From an uncultured Ruminococcus sp. (GTDB lineage: Bacteria > Bacillota > Clostridia > Oscillospirales > Acutalibacteraceae), in the NCBI GenBank assembly GCA_902799245.1, contig CADBZY010000005.1:51705-115704 (forward strand): 64,000 nucleotides of DNA, given 5' to 3'. The position numbers and the translations under genes were made by a program. Shown piece by piece: positions 27,183-34,768 of this stretch. Position 1 is the stretch's first letter. Each line of letters starts with the position of its first letter. The notes below the pieces were generated by a model, which saw only the letters and a list, made by a program, of their open reading frames with translations, ran no database searches and was not told the origin of the DNA.

Positions 27183-27229
27183 ACAGACCCCTGAAGCGAA
27201 TGATGCTCGCCAAAGGGGTCTGTTTTTTT
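27183..27229 (+). terminator. Rho-independent terminator after the large lipoprotein gene
   Basis: Stem ACAGACCCCT (27183-27192) with AGGGGTCTGT (27214-27223), then a run of seven T. Confidence 0.88.
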
Positions 27230-27316
27230 GCGCGAGGCAGGGAATATAAAAAGATTTACCATTTGATGGCTTTCTTTGGCAATAGTGTAAATTTCTTTGT
27301 ATGTATGAAAAAACAC

Positions 27317-27345
27317 TTGACATTACATACTATACTAACTATAAT
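27317..27345 (+). promoter_or_regulatory. Consensus sigma-A promoter and possible operator of the TrmB-type regulator
   Basis: Perfect TTGACA (27317-27322), 17-base spacer, perfect TATAAT (27340-27345). A short inverted repeat TAGTA/TACTA (27360-27380) lies just after the expected start point and could be an operator. Confidence 0.8.
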
Positions 27346-27402
27346 TTTGTTATCAAAAATAGTATTTCTAAAAGGTACTACTTTTTACAAGGAGAGACTC
27401 AG

Positions 27403-28143
27403 ATGTCAATCATAAAACCCGACGACAAGCTGACACTCTTCGGACTGACGCGGCAGGAAGCGGCGATTTACCGTACGCTTTGCCGCGAGGACGTTCCGCT
27501 CACCGGATATGAAATTGCCAAGCTGACGGGAATATCCCGTTCCAATGTCTATGCCGCTGTGGGAGCACTCACCGACAAGGGCGCGGCTTACATCATGGAA
27601 GGCTCACCGGCGAGGTATTCTCCGGTCAGTCCCAAGGAATTCTGCGGGAATTACCTACGCAAATTGGAAGGCTTTTCGGAGGAGCTTCAAAAGGAACTTC
27701 CCACGGCGACGCACCGCACGGACGGCTACATCACTGTCAATGGCAGCCAAAGAATCATGGACACCGTGCGCGGAATGCTTGCTTCGGTCAGGGAGAGAGT
27801 GTATATTGCCGCCGACAGCGAGTTTATTTCCGACATTGCAGCCGATCTTGCAGGGCTTCTGGAACGGGAAATGAAGGTGGTTATCATTACGCCCGAAACA
27901 GACCTGCTGCCGGAAGGCGTTATCAGTTACCGCGCCGACTGCGGCAAGGGACAGATCAGGATTATTGCCGACGGGGCAAGCGTGCTGACCGGAGAAATAT
28001 GCCGCGACGGTTCGCCATGCTCCTGTCTGTTCAGCACCAAGGAAAATCTTGTCAGCGTGCTGAAAGAATCGCTGAAAAATCAGATCGAGCTGATCCGGTT
28101 GAGGGAAGAACAGATCAATCCCGGCGCCGGAGCCGACAATTGA
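27403..28143 (+). CDS. TrmB-family transcriptional regulator
   Basis: A 246-residue regulator with an N-terminal winged helix (about 10-75: LTRQEAAIYRTL, GISRSNVYAAVGALTDKGA, YSPVSPKEF), a short coiled linker and a C-terminal domain (about 105-225) of the kind that follows the TrmB helix-turn-helix. TrmB proteins usually sense sugars or other small ligands in archaea and some bacteria. The frame is open back to 27301, across its own promoter, but AAGGAGAG at about 27388-27395 fixes the start at 27403. lysA follows after 34 bases, so both share one transcript and the regulator may control its own operon. Confidence 0.8.
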   Translation: MSIIKPDDKLTLFGLTRQEAAIYRTLCREDVPLTGYEIAKLTGISRSNVYAAVGALTDKGAAYIMEGSPARYSPVSPKEFCGNYLRKLEGFSEELQKELPTATHRTDGYITVNGSQRIMDTVRGMLASVRERVYIAADSEFISDIAADLAGLLEREMKVVIITPETDLLPEGVISYRADCGKGQIRIIADGASVLTGEICRDGSPCSCLFSTKENLVSVLKESLKNQIELIRLREEQINPGAGADN

Positions 28144-28177
28144 TTTATTACATACATAGCAGAGAGGAAAATGTATT

Positions 28178-29458
28178 ATGTTCAAGACGCCGTTTGTTAC
28201 ACTCGAACAGCTTAAGGAGATAGAAAAGACCTATCCCACGCCTTATCACATCTACGACGAAAAGGGGATACGTGAGAACGCCCGCCGCCTTTACCAGGCT
28301 TTTTCATGGAACAAGGGCTTCAAGGAGTATTTTGCCGTTAAGGCGACGCCCAATCCCTATATCATGAAGATTCTCGCGGAAGAAGGCTGCGGCTCCGACT
28401 GTTCTTCCTACACCGAGCTGCTGCTTGCCAAGTCCATCGGCAATACCGGCAGCGACATCATGTTCTCGTCCAATACCACGCCGCCGGAGGATTTTGCATT
28501 GGCTCGCAAGCTCGGCGCCATCATCAACCTGGACGACATTACGCATATTGATTTTCTGGAGAAGGTGGCCGGCATTCCCGATACTGTCTGCTGCCGCTTC
28601 AATCCCGGCGGATATTTCGAGCTTGGCACCGACATCATGGACAACCCCGGTGAGGCCAAATACGGTATGACCCACGAGCAGATCATACGGGCTTACAAGA
28701 TACTCATGGAAAAGGGCGTGAAGCACTTCGGTATTCACAGCTTCCTCGCCAGCAACACCGTCACCAACGACTATTACCCTGAGCTTGCGCGACAGCTCTT
28801 TGAGCTTGCCGTTGAGCTGAAAGAAAAGACAGGCGCTTCCATTGAATTCATCAATCTCTCCGGCGGCATAGGAATTCCTTACCGTCCGTCGCAGGAAGCC
28901 AATGATATTTTTGTCATCGGCAAAGGGGTGCATAAGTACTACGATGAAATTCTTGTCCCTGCGGGAATGGGAAATGTCTCCATTTACACCGAGCTTGGCA
29001 GATACATGCTGGCTCCTTACGGTCATCTGGTCACCAAGGCGATTCACCGCAAGGAAACCTACAAGCATTATATAGGCGTAGACGCCTGCGCCTGCAACCT
29101 CATGCGTCCGGCCATGTACGGCGCGTATCACTACATCTCTGTCATGGGTAAGGACGAGCACGGCAAAAGAACCATTTACGATGTGACAGGCTCGCTCTGC
29201 GAGAACAACGACAAATTTGCCGTTGACCGCGACCTTCCGGTGATCGACATCGGCGACTTCCTCGTGATACACGACACCGGCGCGCACGGCTTCTCTATGG
29301 GCTACAATTACAACGGCAAGCTGCGTTCCGCGGAGCTGCTGCTCTGCGAGGACGGCAGCGTTAAGATGATCCGCCGCGCCGAAACCCCTGCCGATTACTT
29401 TGCAACCTTCGATTTTGACGGCGCAACCATCAAGGTCGAAGATGAAGGTCGAAGCTAA
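28178..29458 (+). CDS. lysA: Diaminopimelate decarboxylase family enzyme
   Basis: PLP-dependent fold-type III decarboxylase, 426 residues, giving L-lysine from meso-diaminopimelate. The PLP Lys is K55 in YFAVKATPNPY; other motifs are GIHSFLASNTV, LSGGIGIPYRP, ELGRYMLAPYG and GSLCENNDKFA (the C-terminal Cys-Glu pair). The segment PYRPSQEANDIFVIG and the overall divergence leave room for a related substrate, so the assignment to lysA rather than another decarboxylase of this fold is likely, not proven. The last codons and the stop lie in AGGTCGA-type heptamers. It is co-transcribed with the TrmB-type regulator. Confidence 0.85.
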   Translation: MFKTPFVTLEQLKEIEKTYPTPYHIYDEKGIRENARRLYQAFSWNKGFKEYFAVKATPNPYIMKILAEEGCGSDCSSYTELLLAKSIGNTGSDIMFSSNTTPPEDFALARKLGAIINLDDITHIDFLEKVAGIPDTVCCRFNPGGYFELGTDIMDNPGEAKYGMTHEQIIRAYKILMEKGVKHFGIHSFLASNTVTNDYYPELARQLFELAVELKEKTGASIEFINLSGGIGIPYRPSQEANDIFVIGKGVHKYYDEILVPAGMGNVSIYTELGRYMLAPYGHLVTKAIHRKETYKHYIGVDACACNLMRPAMYGAYHYISVMGKDEHGKRTIYDVTGSLCENNDKFAVDRDLPVIDIGDFLVIHDTGAHGFSMGYNYNGKLRSAELLLCEDGSVKMIRRAETPADYFATFDFDGATIKVEDEGRS

Positions 29459-29459
29459 A
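29433..29459 (+). repeat. AGGTNGA-type heptamers over the lysA stop codon
   Basis: AGGTCGA (29433-29439), a 6-base AGATGA, AGGTCGA (29446-29452) and AGCTAAA (29453-29459) in tandem; the stop TAA is inside the last unit. Compare 32229-32260, 41762-41775 and 56093-56127. Confidence 0.6.
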
Positions 29460-29468
29460 AAAGTTTGG

Positions 29469-29544
29469 AGTGTGGAGTTTGGAGTTGAGGCGCGCCGACA
29501 GGCGCTTCGCCCCTTCATTAACTCCACACTTCAAACTCCACACT
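29469..29544. repeat. Inverted repeat downstream of lysA
   Basis: AGTGTGGAGTTTG (29469-29481) is repeated inverted at 29532-29544, with further partial copies (GGAGTT, AACTCC, CCACACTT) between. A transcript would fold into a long hairpin around a GCGCC/GGCGC core. It lacks a T tail, so it is not an ordinary terminator. Confidence 0.7.
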
Positions 29545-29628
29545 CAATAAAGATTGCTGTCAAATTTTGATGATGCTTTGAATGAATTTATAAAAGTCAT
29601 CTGCGCAAAATAGTTGTGCAAACATTTC

Positions 29629-29654
29629 GTCTCGGCGAACGCATTTGCCGAGAC
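29629..29654 (+). other. Hairpin upstream of the DUF378 gene
   Basis: An 8-bp perfect stem GTCTCGGC (29629-29636) and GCCGAGAC (29647-29654). It may be an attenuator, a weak lysA terminator (followed by TTTATG), or an RNA-stability element. Confidence 0.4.
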
Positions 29655-29696
29655 TTTATGCTTGTAAAAAAGCATCTATTTTCAGGAGATGACAAA

Positions 29697-29915
29697 ATGC
29701 TTGACAGAACATCGTTGATACTGGTTATCATCGGCGCGTTGAACTGGGGCTCGGTCGGCTTGTTCAAGTTCGACTTTGTGGGCTGGCTTTTCGGCGGACA
29801 GGCTGCCACCTTCAGCAGAATCATTTTCACCCTCGTGGGTCTGGCAGGACTGTGGTGCATATCCCTTCTCTTCCGCGACAGGGACGAGGTTTCCTCGGAG
29901 ATCAGCCATATGTAA
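29697..29915 (+). CDS. DUF378 (YuzA-like) small membrane protein
   Basis: A 72-residue protein with two membrane spans and the DUF378 pattern LILVIIGALNWGSVGLF at the N-terminus and IIFTLVGLAGLW in the second span. Function unknown; widespread in Firmicutes. The frame opens further upstream (29616), but GGAGATGA about 10 bases before ATG 29697 and the family N-terminus MLDRTSLIL mark the start. A strong terminator follows. Confidence 0.85.
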   Translation: MLDRTSLILVIIGALNWGSVGLFKFDFVGWLFGGQAATFSRIIFTLVGLAGLWCISLLFRDRDEVSSEISHM

Positions 29916-29946
29916 CGCTGCATAACACCATTACAGACCAAAAAAG

Positions 29947-30001
29947 CAGTCCGGCTTCCTTCCATAAAAAATCGCGGGAGGAAGCCGGGCTGTATTTTTT
30001 T
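29947..30001 (+). terminator. Rho-independent terminator after the DUF378 gene
   Basis: A 14-bp stem (29947-29960 with 29979-29992, one T-G pair) and the tail TATTTTTTT. Confidence 0.88.
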
Positions 30002-30011
30002 AGAAATTCTC

Positions 30012-30040
30012 TTGACAATCCGAAAAAAATATGCTTTAAT
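30012..30040 (+). promoter_or_regulatory. Promoter of the T-box-tyrS operon
   Basis: TTGACA (30012-30017), 17-base spacer ending in TGC, TTTAAT (30035-30040). It begins the long leader described next. Confidence 0.8.
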
Positions 30041-30049
30041 ACATCTTAA

Positions 30050-30369
30050 TAAGGCGTTGAAGCGAAGAAGTAACCGCTTTTGTCAAGGCGCAGAGAGCCG
30101 TCGGCTGGTGTAAGACGGCGCTGACATACGGCGAAATACATCGCGGAGCCGTCGCTCTGAAAGATTGACTCCTTTCGGTCGATCAAGTAGGCGCGGACGT
30201 GGGCGCACGTTACAGCGCGGAGTGATCGCTTTTCCGACGATTCAAAGAACAGCCGTCACTCGCCGAGGCTCACCGCCGCGAGGCGTGAGCAAATAGAGGT
30301 GGTAACACGGAATTGACCGGTAAATTTCGTCCTCTGTCGTTTTTTGCGGCAGGGGATTTTTGTTTTTTT
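30050..30369 (+). promoter_or_regulatory. T-box leader, probably tyrosine-specific
   Basis: The conserved T-box core AGGTGGTAACACGG lies at 30297-30310, followed by a terminator stem (30330-30339 with 30348-30357) and a T-rich tail to 30369. Upstream, GCAGAGAGCC and GGCTGGTGTAAG show the Stem I AG-bulge/GGTG features. The specifier is inferred to be TAC at 30137-30139 (in GAAATACATC), a Tyr codon, consistent with tyrS downstream. Uncharged tRNA-Tyr would pair with the T-box, favour the antiterminator and switch on the operon. The first gene reached is not tyrS but a small lipoprotein. The 112 bases between the terminator and that gene hold only a T-rich tract and a ribosome binding site. Confidence 0.88.
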
Positions 30370-30482
30370 CCGTCTTTCCGTTCTTCCGCTATCCGTTCCT
30401 TGCCGTCAAACATTCTTACGCGGAAGCAATTTTCCATTTTTTTACTTTTTTACTTTTTTACTGTCTTACAGGAGGTATCATC

Positions 30483-30962
30483 ATGAAGAAAAGAATCGTA
30501 TCCGCCATTATGGCAGCCCTGATCGTCAGCTCGCTTGTGTCCTGCGGCAACACCGTCAACATCAATGTGCCGGAGAACCTCATCAGCGCCTCCGACACCC
30601 AATCCGCTCGCAAGACACAGATATTAGGACAGGATTCTGAGCCGGGCGAAAAGTACACGCTGTATATCGGGCTTAACGACAAGGACACCGGCAAGCAGAA
30701 AGTCGACACGGAAGCCGCGCTGGAAAAAGCCAATCTCATCTGCGCCAAATACGCGGGCGGATATACCCAGTTTTCCGCCAAGGGCGGCTGGACAAACGAC
30801 GACGGCTCGTTGGGTCACGAGAACACCATGGTCTATTTGATCTACGATATTTCGGAGGATAATCTCAAGGCTTTGCTGGACGAGCTTCTGAAGGAATTCA
30901 ATCAGAGCGCCATTCTCGTGGAGAAGGAATCGACGGCGCATATTTACTATACCGGACAATAA
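30483..30962 (+). CDS. Small lipoprotein, DUF3574-like, under the T-box
   Basis: A 159-residue lipoprotein (lipobox LVSC, Cys 21) with a Ser/Gln-rich linker and one domain (about 55-150: GEKYTLYIGLNDKDTGKQKV, YTQFSAKGGWTNDDGS, ENTMVYLIYDI) that looks like DUF3574, a small ferredoxin-like fold of unknown role. The frame is open back to 30360, but AGGAGG eight bases or so before ATG 30483 sets the start. It lies between the T-box and tyrS (38 bases before tyrS) with no separate terminator, so its expression should rise when tyrosyl-tRNA is short. A role in tyrosine or peptide uptake or sensing is possible but purely contextual. Confidence 0.75.
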   Translation: MKKRIVSAIMAALIVSSLVSCGNTVNINVPENLISASDTQSARKTQILGQDSEPGEKYTLYIGLNDKDTGKQKVDTEAALEKANLICAKYAGGYTQFSAKGGWTNDDGSLGHENTMVYLIYDISEDNLKALLDELLKEFNQSAILVEKESTAHIYYTGQ

Positions 30963-31000
30963 CGGAATCATTGAACTATTGAATTGAGGAGAGAGAAACA

Positions 31001-32227
31001 ATGCAGATCTACGAGGAACTGGTCGCCAGAGGATTGATTGCTCAGGTGACTAATGAAGAAGAAATCAAAGAACTCATCAACAACGGCAAAGCTACCTTCT
31101 ACATCGGCTTTGATCCGACTGCTGATTCGCTGCATGTGGGACACTTCATGGCACTCTGTCTGATGAAGCGTTTGCAGATGGCAGGCAACAAGCCCATTGC
31201 CCTTGTCGGAGGCGGCACGGCGATGGTCGGCGATCCCTCCGGCAGAACCGATCTCAGACAGATGATGACAACCGAAACCATTAACCACAATGTGGAGTGT
31301 TTCAAAAAGCAGATGAGCAAATTCATCGATTTCGGTGAGGGCAAGGCACAGCTTGTCAACAACGCCGACTGGCTGCTGAAACTGAATTACATCGAATTGC
31401 TCCGCGATGTCGGCGCCTGCTTCTCGGTCAACAACATGCTCCGCGCCGAGTGCTACAAGCAGCGCATGGAGAAGGGACTCAGCTTCCTTGAATTCAACTA
31501 CATGATCATGCAGAGCTACGACTTCCTGCACCTTTTCAAGGAATACGGCTGCAACCTGCAGTTCGGCGGCGACGATCAGTGGTCGAATATGCTCGGCGGC
31601 ACCGAGCTGATCCGCAGGAAGCTCGGCAAGGACGCGCACGCCATGACCATCACCCTGCTGCTCAATTCCGAGGGCAAAAAGATGGGCAAGACCGCCAAGG
31701 GCGCCGTTTGGCTCGATCCCGCAAAGACCTCTCCCTACGATTTCTTCCAGTACTGGCGCAACGTGGATGACGCCGACGTGCTCAAATTCATCCGTATGCT
31801 GACATTCCTCCCGCTCGAAGAAATTGACAAGATGAGCGATTGGGAAGGCAGCCAGCTCAATAAGGCCAAGGAGATTCTTGCCTACGAGCTTACGACACTT
31901 GTTCACGGCAAAGAGGAAGCCGACAAAGCGATGTCTGCTGCGAAGGCGCTTTTCGTCTCCGGCGGCGACAGCGAGAACATGCCTTCCACACAGCTTGAGG
32001 CAGCCGACTTCACTGAAGGCGCGATCGGCGTGCTGCATCTTATGGTACGCTGCAAGCTCTGCAAGTCCAACGGAGAAGCCCGCAGACTCATTGAGCAGGG
32101 AGGCGTTGCCATCAACGACGTCAAAGTGACCGACCCGAAGGCGACCGTTACGGAAGCCGACTTTGCAGACAAGGGATATATTGTCATCAAGAAGGGCAAG
32201 AAGGTATTCCACAAGGCGGTTAAGTAA
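31001..32227 (+). CDS. tyrS: Tyrosyl-tRNA synthetase
   Basis: Charges tRNA-Tyr. The 408-residue class I synthetase has the HIGH-type motif HVGHFM (residues 45-50), the Tyr-binding region SYDFLHLFKEYGC and FGGDDQWSNML, the KMSKS-type loop KMGKT (227-231) and a C-terminal S4 RNA-binding domain (about 345-405: SNGEARRLIEQGGVAINDVK). GAGGAG-like purines precede the ATG. It is the second gene after a T-box whose inferred specifier is a Tyr codon, so the synthetase is controlled by its own tRNA substrate. Confidence 0.97.
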   Translation: MQIYEELVARGLIAQVTNEEEIKELINNGKATFYIGFDPTADSLHVGHFMALCLMKRLQMAGNKPIALVGGGTAMVGDPSGRTDLRQMMTTETINHNVECFKKQMSKFIDFGEGKAQLVNNADWLLKLNYIELLRDVGACFSVNNMLRAECYKQRMEKGLSFLEFNYMIMQSYDFLHLFKEYGCNLQFGGDDQWSNMLGGTELIRRKLGKDAHAMTITLLLNSEGKKMGKTAKGAVWLDPAKTSPYDFFQYWRNVDDADVLKFIRMLTFLPLEEIDKMSDWEGSQLNKAKEILAYELTTLVHGKEEADKAMSAAKALFVSGGDSENMPSTQLEAADFTEGAIGVLHLMVRCKLCKSNGEARRLIEQGGVAINDVKVTDPKATVTEADFADKGYIVIKKGKKVFHKAVK

Positions 32228-32228
32228 C

Positions 32229-32260
32229 AGGTAGAAGGTTGCAAGGTGAAGGTTGAAGGT
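32229..32260 (+). repeat. AGGTNGA-type heptamers immediately after tyrS
   Basis: Units AGGTAGA, AGGTTGCA, AGGTGA, AGGTTGA and AGGT follow the tyrS stop codon within 2 bases. Same purine-rich unit as at 56093-56127. Confidence 0.6.
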
Positions 32261-32322
32261 TTTTCATATTTCAAACCGTTCGGCTTTCACTTTAGCAATT
32301 TCTTACCGAGGGAGGATATGAA

Positions 32323-32769
32323 ATGCCTGAAAAATACAATTTCTACGGCTGGGAAGGTGCGACCATTCAAGCCCGAAACGGCATGACGCCGCGTGATCTT
32401 TATGATCTGCTGAGCGAAATCTGGTGCGAATACACCTGCGCACCCCGGCTCCGCGAGGGCTGGAGCAAGGACAATCCCACGCTGGGACAATGCTCGATCA
32501 CGGCTTTTCTGGCGCAGGACATTTTCGGCGGCAAGGTCTACGGCGTTCTTCGCAGCGGCGGCAATTACCACTGCTACAACGTGGTGGGCAACTGTGTATT
32601 CGACCTGACAAGCGAACAGTTCGGCGATGAAAAGCTGAATTACGATAATAACCCAGAACAATTCCGCGAGGTACATTTCGCCAAGGAAGAAAAAAGGCTT
32701 CGGTATGAGTATCTGAAAAACGAACTGGCGAAGCGATTGCAGGGTGCTTCATTCTGTATAAGTGAATAG
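32323..32769 (+). CDS. YunG-like protein
   Basis: A 148-residue cytosolic protein. The pattern WSKDNPTLGQCSITAFLAQD, IFGGKVYGV, GNYHCYNVVGNCVFDLTSEQF, with a conserved Cys (GQC), His and Asp, matches the YunG family, which resembles a papain/transglutaminase-like fold (Cys-His-Asp) though no activity is established. GGGAGG lies 8 bases before the ATG. It follows tyrS by 95 bases and may be read from the T-box transcript or an unseen promoter. A bidirectional terminator follows. Confidence 0.75.
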   Translation: MPEKYNFYGWEGATIQARNGMTPRDLYDLLSEIWCEYTCAPRLREGWSKDNPTLGQCSITAFLAQDIFGGKVYGVLRSGGNYHCYNVVGNCVFDLTSEQFGDEKLNYDNNPEQFREVHFAKEEKRLRYEYLKNELAKRLQGASFCISE

Positions 32770-32773
32770 ATGC

Positions 32774-32820
32774 AAAAAGGCTCACCGCTGTTTCTTACAA
32801 AGAAGTAGGGTGAGCCTTTC
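32774..32820. terminator. Bidirectional terminator between the YunG-like gene and ecfT
   Basis: AAAGGCTCACC pairs with GGTGAGCCTTT; A-rich left flank and T-rich right flank serve both strands. Confidence 0.8.
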
Positions 32821-32827
32821 AATATGT

Positions 32828-33646
32828 TTATCTGACAAGAGATGGTGCGAGGGTGTTAAGATAAATGATGCCCGCGCAAAGACCGCCAACCAGAAGGAAG
32901 GCAAAAAAGTCGCGGAAACGGTATTTCAGCACATTCAGACGGGTGCGTCCATTGCCGCCGGTGTAGCATCGGCAGTCCATGGCGGTCGCAAGCTCAAATG
33001 CCCTGCGGAAGGAGGAAATAAAGAGCGGAATGAGAATGGGAATCAGCGCCTTTGCACGCTTTATGACGCCGCCGCTTTCCAGATCCGCGCCGCGCGCCTT
33101 CTGTGCGTTCATGATCTTCTCGGTTTCCTCTAACAGTGTGGGAATGAAGCGGAGCGCGATGGTCATCATCATCGCAAGCTCATGTACCGGCAGTCGGAAG
33201 AGCTTGAGCGGCGCGAGCAGACGTTCAATGGCAGAAGTGAGATCAGTGGGGGATGTGGTGTAGGTCAGCATGGAACTCATAATGACTATCATCACAAGCC
33301 TTAACGCGATGAATCCGCTCTGCCATAGGGCTTCTTCGTAAATCGTGATCGCTTTGTACTGCCATACGATATGCTCCCCCTTGATGTAAAGCATATTCAG
33401 TATGGCGGTGAAAAATACAAGGAACCAGATTGCCTTCAGTCCCTTGAAATACATTCTCAGCGGAATGCGGGAAAAGAGAACGGCAAGTACAACAAATCCT
33501 AACATAGCGCCCATCGACATGAGGTTCTTGACAAGGAATACAAAGATGATGATCGCTGTCATGAGAATGATCTTCATGCGGGGATCCAATTTATGAACGA
33601 AGGACTTGCCCGGCATGAACTGACCTATGGTTATATCGGAGATCAT
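32828..33646 (-). CDS. ecfT: Energy-coupling factor transporter transmembrane protein
   Basis: The shared membrane subunit of a group II ECF vitamin/metal transporter, 272 residues with N-terminal and C-terminal span groups and the coupling helices: ARG motif in NAQKARGADLESG and a second, altered copy in AMDCRCYTGG. It docks the two ATPases to exchangeable S components, none of which is encoded nearby. Its ATG overlaps the ecfA2 stop in an ATGA, and GGAGG precedes it. Confidence 0.93.
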   Translation of the reverse strand: MISDITIGQFMPGKSFVHKLDPRMKIILMTAIIIFVFLVKNLMSMGAMLGFVVLAVLFSRIPLRMYFKGLKAIWFLVFFTAILNMLYIKGEHIVWQYKAITIYEEALWQSGFIALRLVMIVIMSSMLTYTTSPTDLTSAIERLLAPLKLFRLPVHELAMMMTIALRFIPTLLEETEKIMNAQKARGADLESGGVIKRAKALIPILIPLFISSFRRAFELATAMDCRCYTGGNGRTRLNVLKYRFRDFFAFLLVGGLCAGIIYLNTLAPSLVR

Positions 33647-34629
33647 TGAGCCTCGCCTCCTTCGGTTTTTTCTGTTGTGTCTGTGGAGTTGTCAAGCGTA
33701 TTTTCGTCTTGCTTTTCCTTAGTGGATTCTTCCGGTTTGACGGCGGGAGAATCCGCGGGTTTGCTGCCGCTGTCAGAAGCATTCAGAAATTGAAGGGCCA
33801 CGCCTTTGGCAAATTCCATGGTGTAGACGTCGGTGCGCACGTCGGCTCCGAGTCGTTTCAGTTCAAGGAACACCTGCGTCACCTGCGGTACCCGCAGGCC
33901 AATTTCCGCCAGACGTTCGCCGTGTTTGAAAATGTTTTCGGTTTTGTCGAACATCTCGACCTTGCCGTGATTCATGACCAGAACGCGGTCGGCAACGCGT
34001 GCAATGTCCTCCATGGAGTGGGAAACAAGCAGCACTGTGCTGCCGGTTTCTTCGCGGTAGGTGCGTATCCTGTCCAGTATTCGGTTCCTGCCCTTCGGGT
34101 CAAGACCTGCGGTGGGTTCGTCGAGAATCAGCACCTTCGGCTGCATGGCGATAACGCCTGCGATAGCGGCACGGCGCTTCTCACCGCCCGACAGATCGAA
34201 GGGGGATTTTTCAAGCAGGGATTGTTTCAGTCCCGCAAATCCAGCAGAGGTGCGGATGATGCTGTCCAGCTCGTCCTTGTCCTTGATGCCCTTGTTGGTG
34301 GGGCCGAAGGCGATGTCCTTGTAGACCGTTTCCTCAAAGAGCTGGTATTCCGGGTATTGGAATACCAGTCCGACTTCAAATCGGACGTTTCTTATCTTTT
34401 TTGGTTTAGCCCAAATGTCGCTGCCGTTAAGCAGTATCTTGCCCGACTCGGGGCGAAGAAGTCCGTTGAGCAGCTGAACGAGCGTCGATTTGCCCGAGCC
34501 AGTATGTCCGATAACGCCGATGAATTCTCCCTGTTCGATGGAAATGCTCACGCCGTCAAGCGCGACCTTTTCAAAGGGAGTGCCTTTGCCGTAGACAAAG
34601 CGCAGATCGTGTGTTTCTATTATTCCCAT
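33643..34629 (-). CDS. ecfA2: Energy-coupling factor transporter ATPase EcfA2
   Basis: ABC ATPase of the ECF module, 328 residues. Walker A GHTGSGKSTL, Q-loop VFQYPEYQLFEE, signature LSGGEKRRAA, Walker B VLILDEPTAGLDP and switch His are all present, so it should be catalytically competent. The Q-loop form PEYQLFEET is typical of EcfA2. A Ser/Thr/Glu/Lys-rich tail of about 45 residues after residue 282 is unusual. CGGAGG precedes the ATG. It overlaps ecfT by 4 bases. Confidence 0.93.
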   Translation of the reverse strand: MGIIETHDLRFVYGKGTPFEKVALDGVSISIEQGEFIGVIGHTGSGKSTLVQLLNGLLRPESGKILLNGSDIWAKPKKIRNVRFEVGLVFQYPEYQLFEETVYKDIAFGPTNKGIKDKDELDSIIRTSAGFAGLKQSLLEKSPFDLSGGEKRRAAIAGVIAMQPKVLILDEPTAGLDPKGRNRILDRIRTYREETGSTVLLVSHSMEDIARVADRVLVMNHGKVEMFDKTENIFKHGERLAEIGLRVPQVTQVFLELKRLGADVRTDVYTMEFAKGVALQFLNASDSGSKPADSPAVKPEESTKEKQDENTLDNSTDTTEKTEGGEAQ

Positions 34630-34678
34630 GGCTAAACCTCCGGGGATGTCGCGCAGATGAACTGCGCTATTTTAAAAT

Positions 34679-34740
34679 ATTGTGGAGAATAGCAAATCGA
34701 TGGAAAAACGGTGCCTGCCATCGTTTTTTCTATTTCCAAT
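34679..34740 (-). other. Long imperfect hairpin between ecfA1 and ecfA2
   Basis: The 62-base segment begins ATTGTGGAGAATAG and ends CTATTTCCAAT, which pair with small bulges; inside, CGATGG pairs with CCATCG. It could be a partial terminator or RNA-processing site setting the ratio of EcfA1 to EcfA2/EcfT, or the remains of a small palindromic element. Confidence 0.45.
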
Positions 34741-34768
34741 TCTCTGTTTTTGAGAGTGAATGCGCGTT

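Noticed and set aside
28304..29527. Long minus-strand open frame opposite lysA
   Set aside because: Shadow of strong codon bias; lysA on the plus strand carries all family motifs, a ribosome binding site and a promoter.
30968..32212. Long minus-strand open frame opposite tyrS
   Set aside because: Shadow frame; tyrS motifs and the T-box are on the plus strand.
33646..34635. Long plus-strand open frame opposite ecfA2
   Set aside because: Shadow of the ATPase gene, whose ABC motifs are complete on the minus strand.
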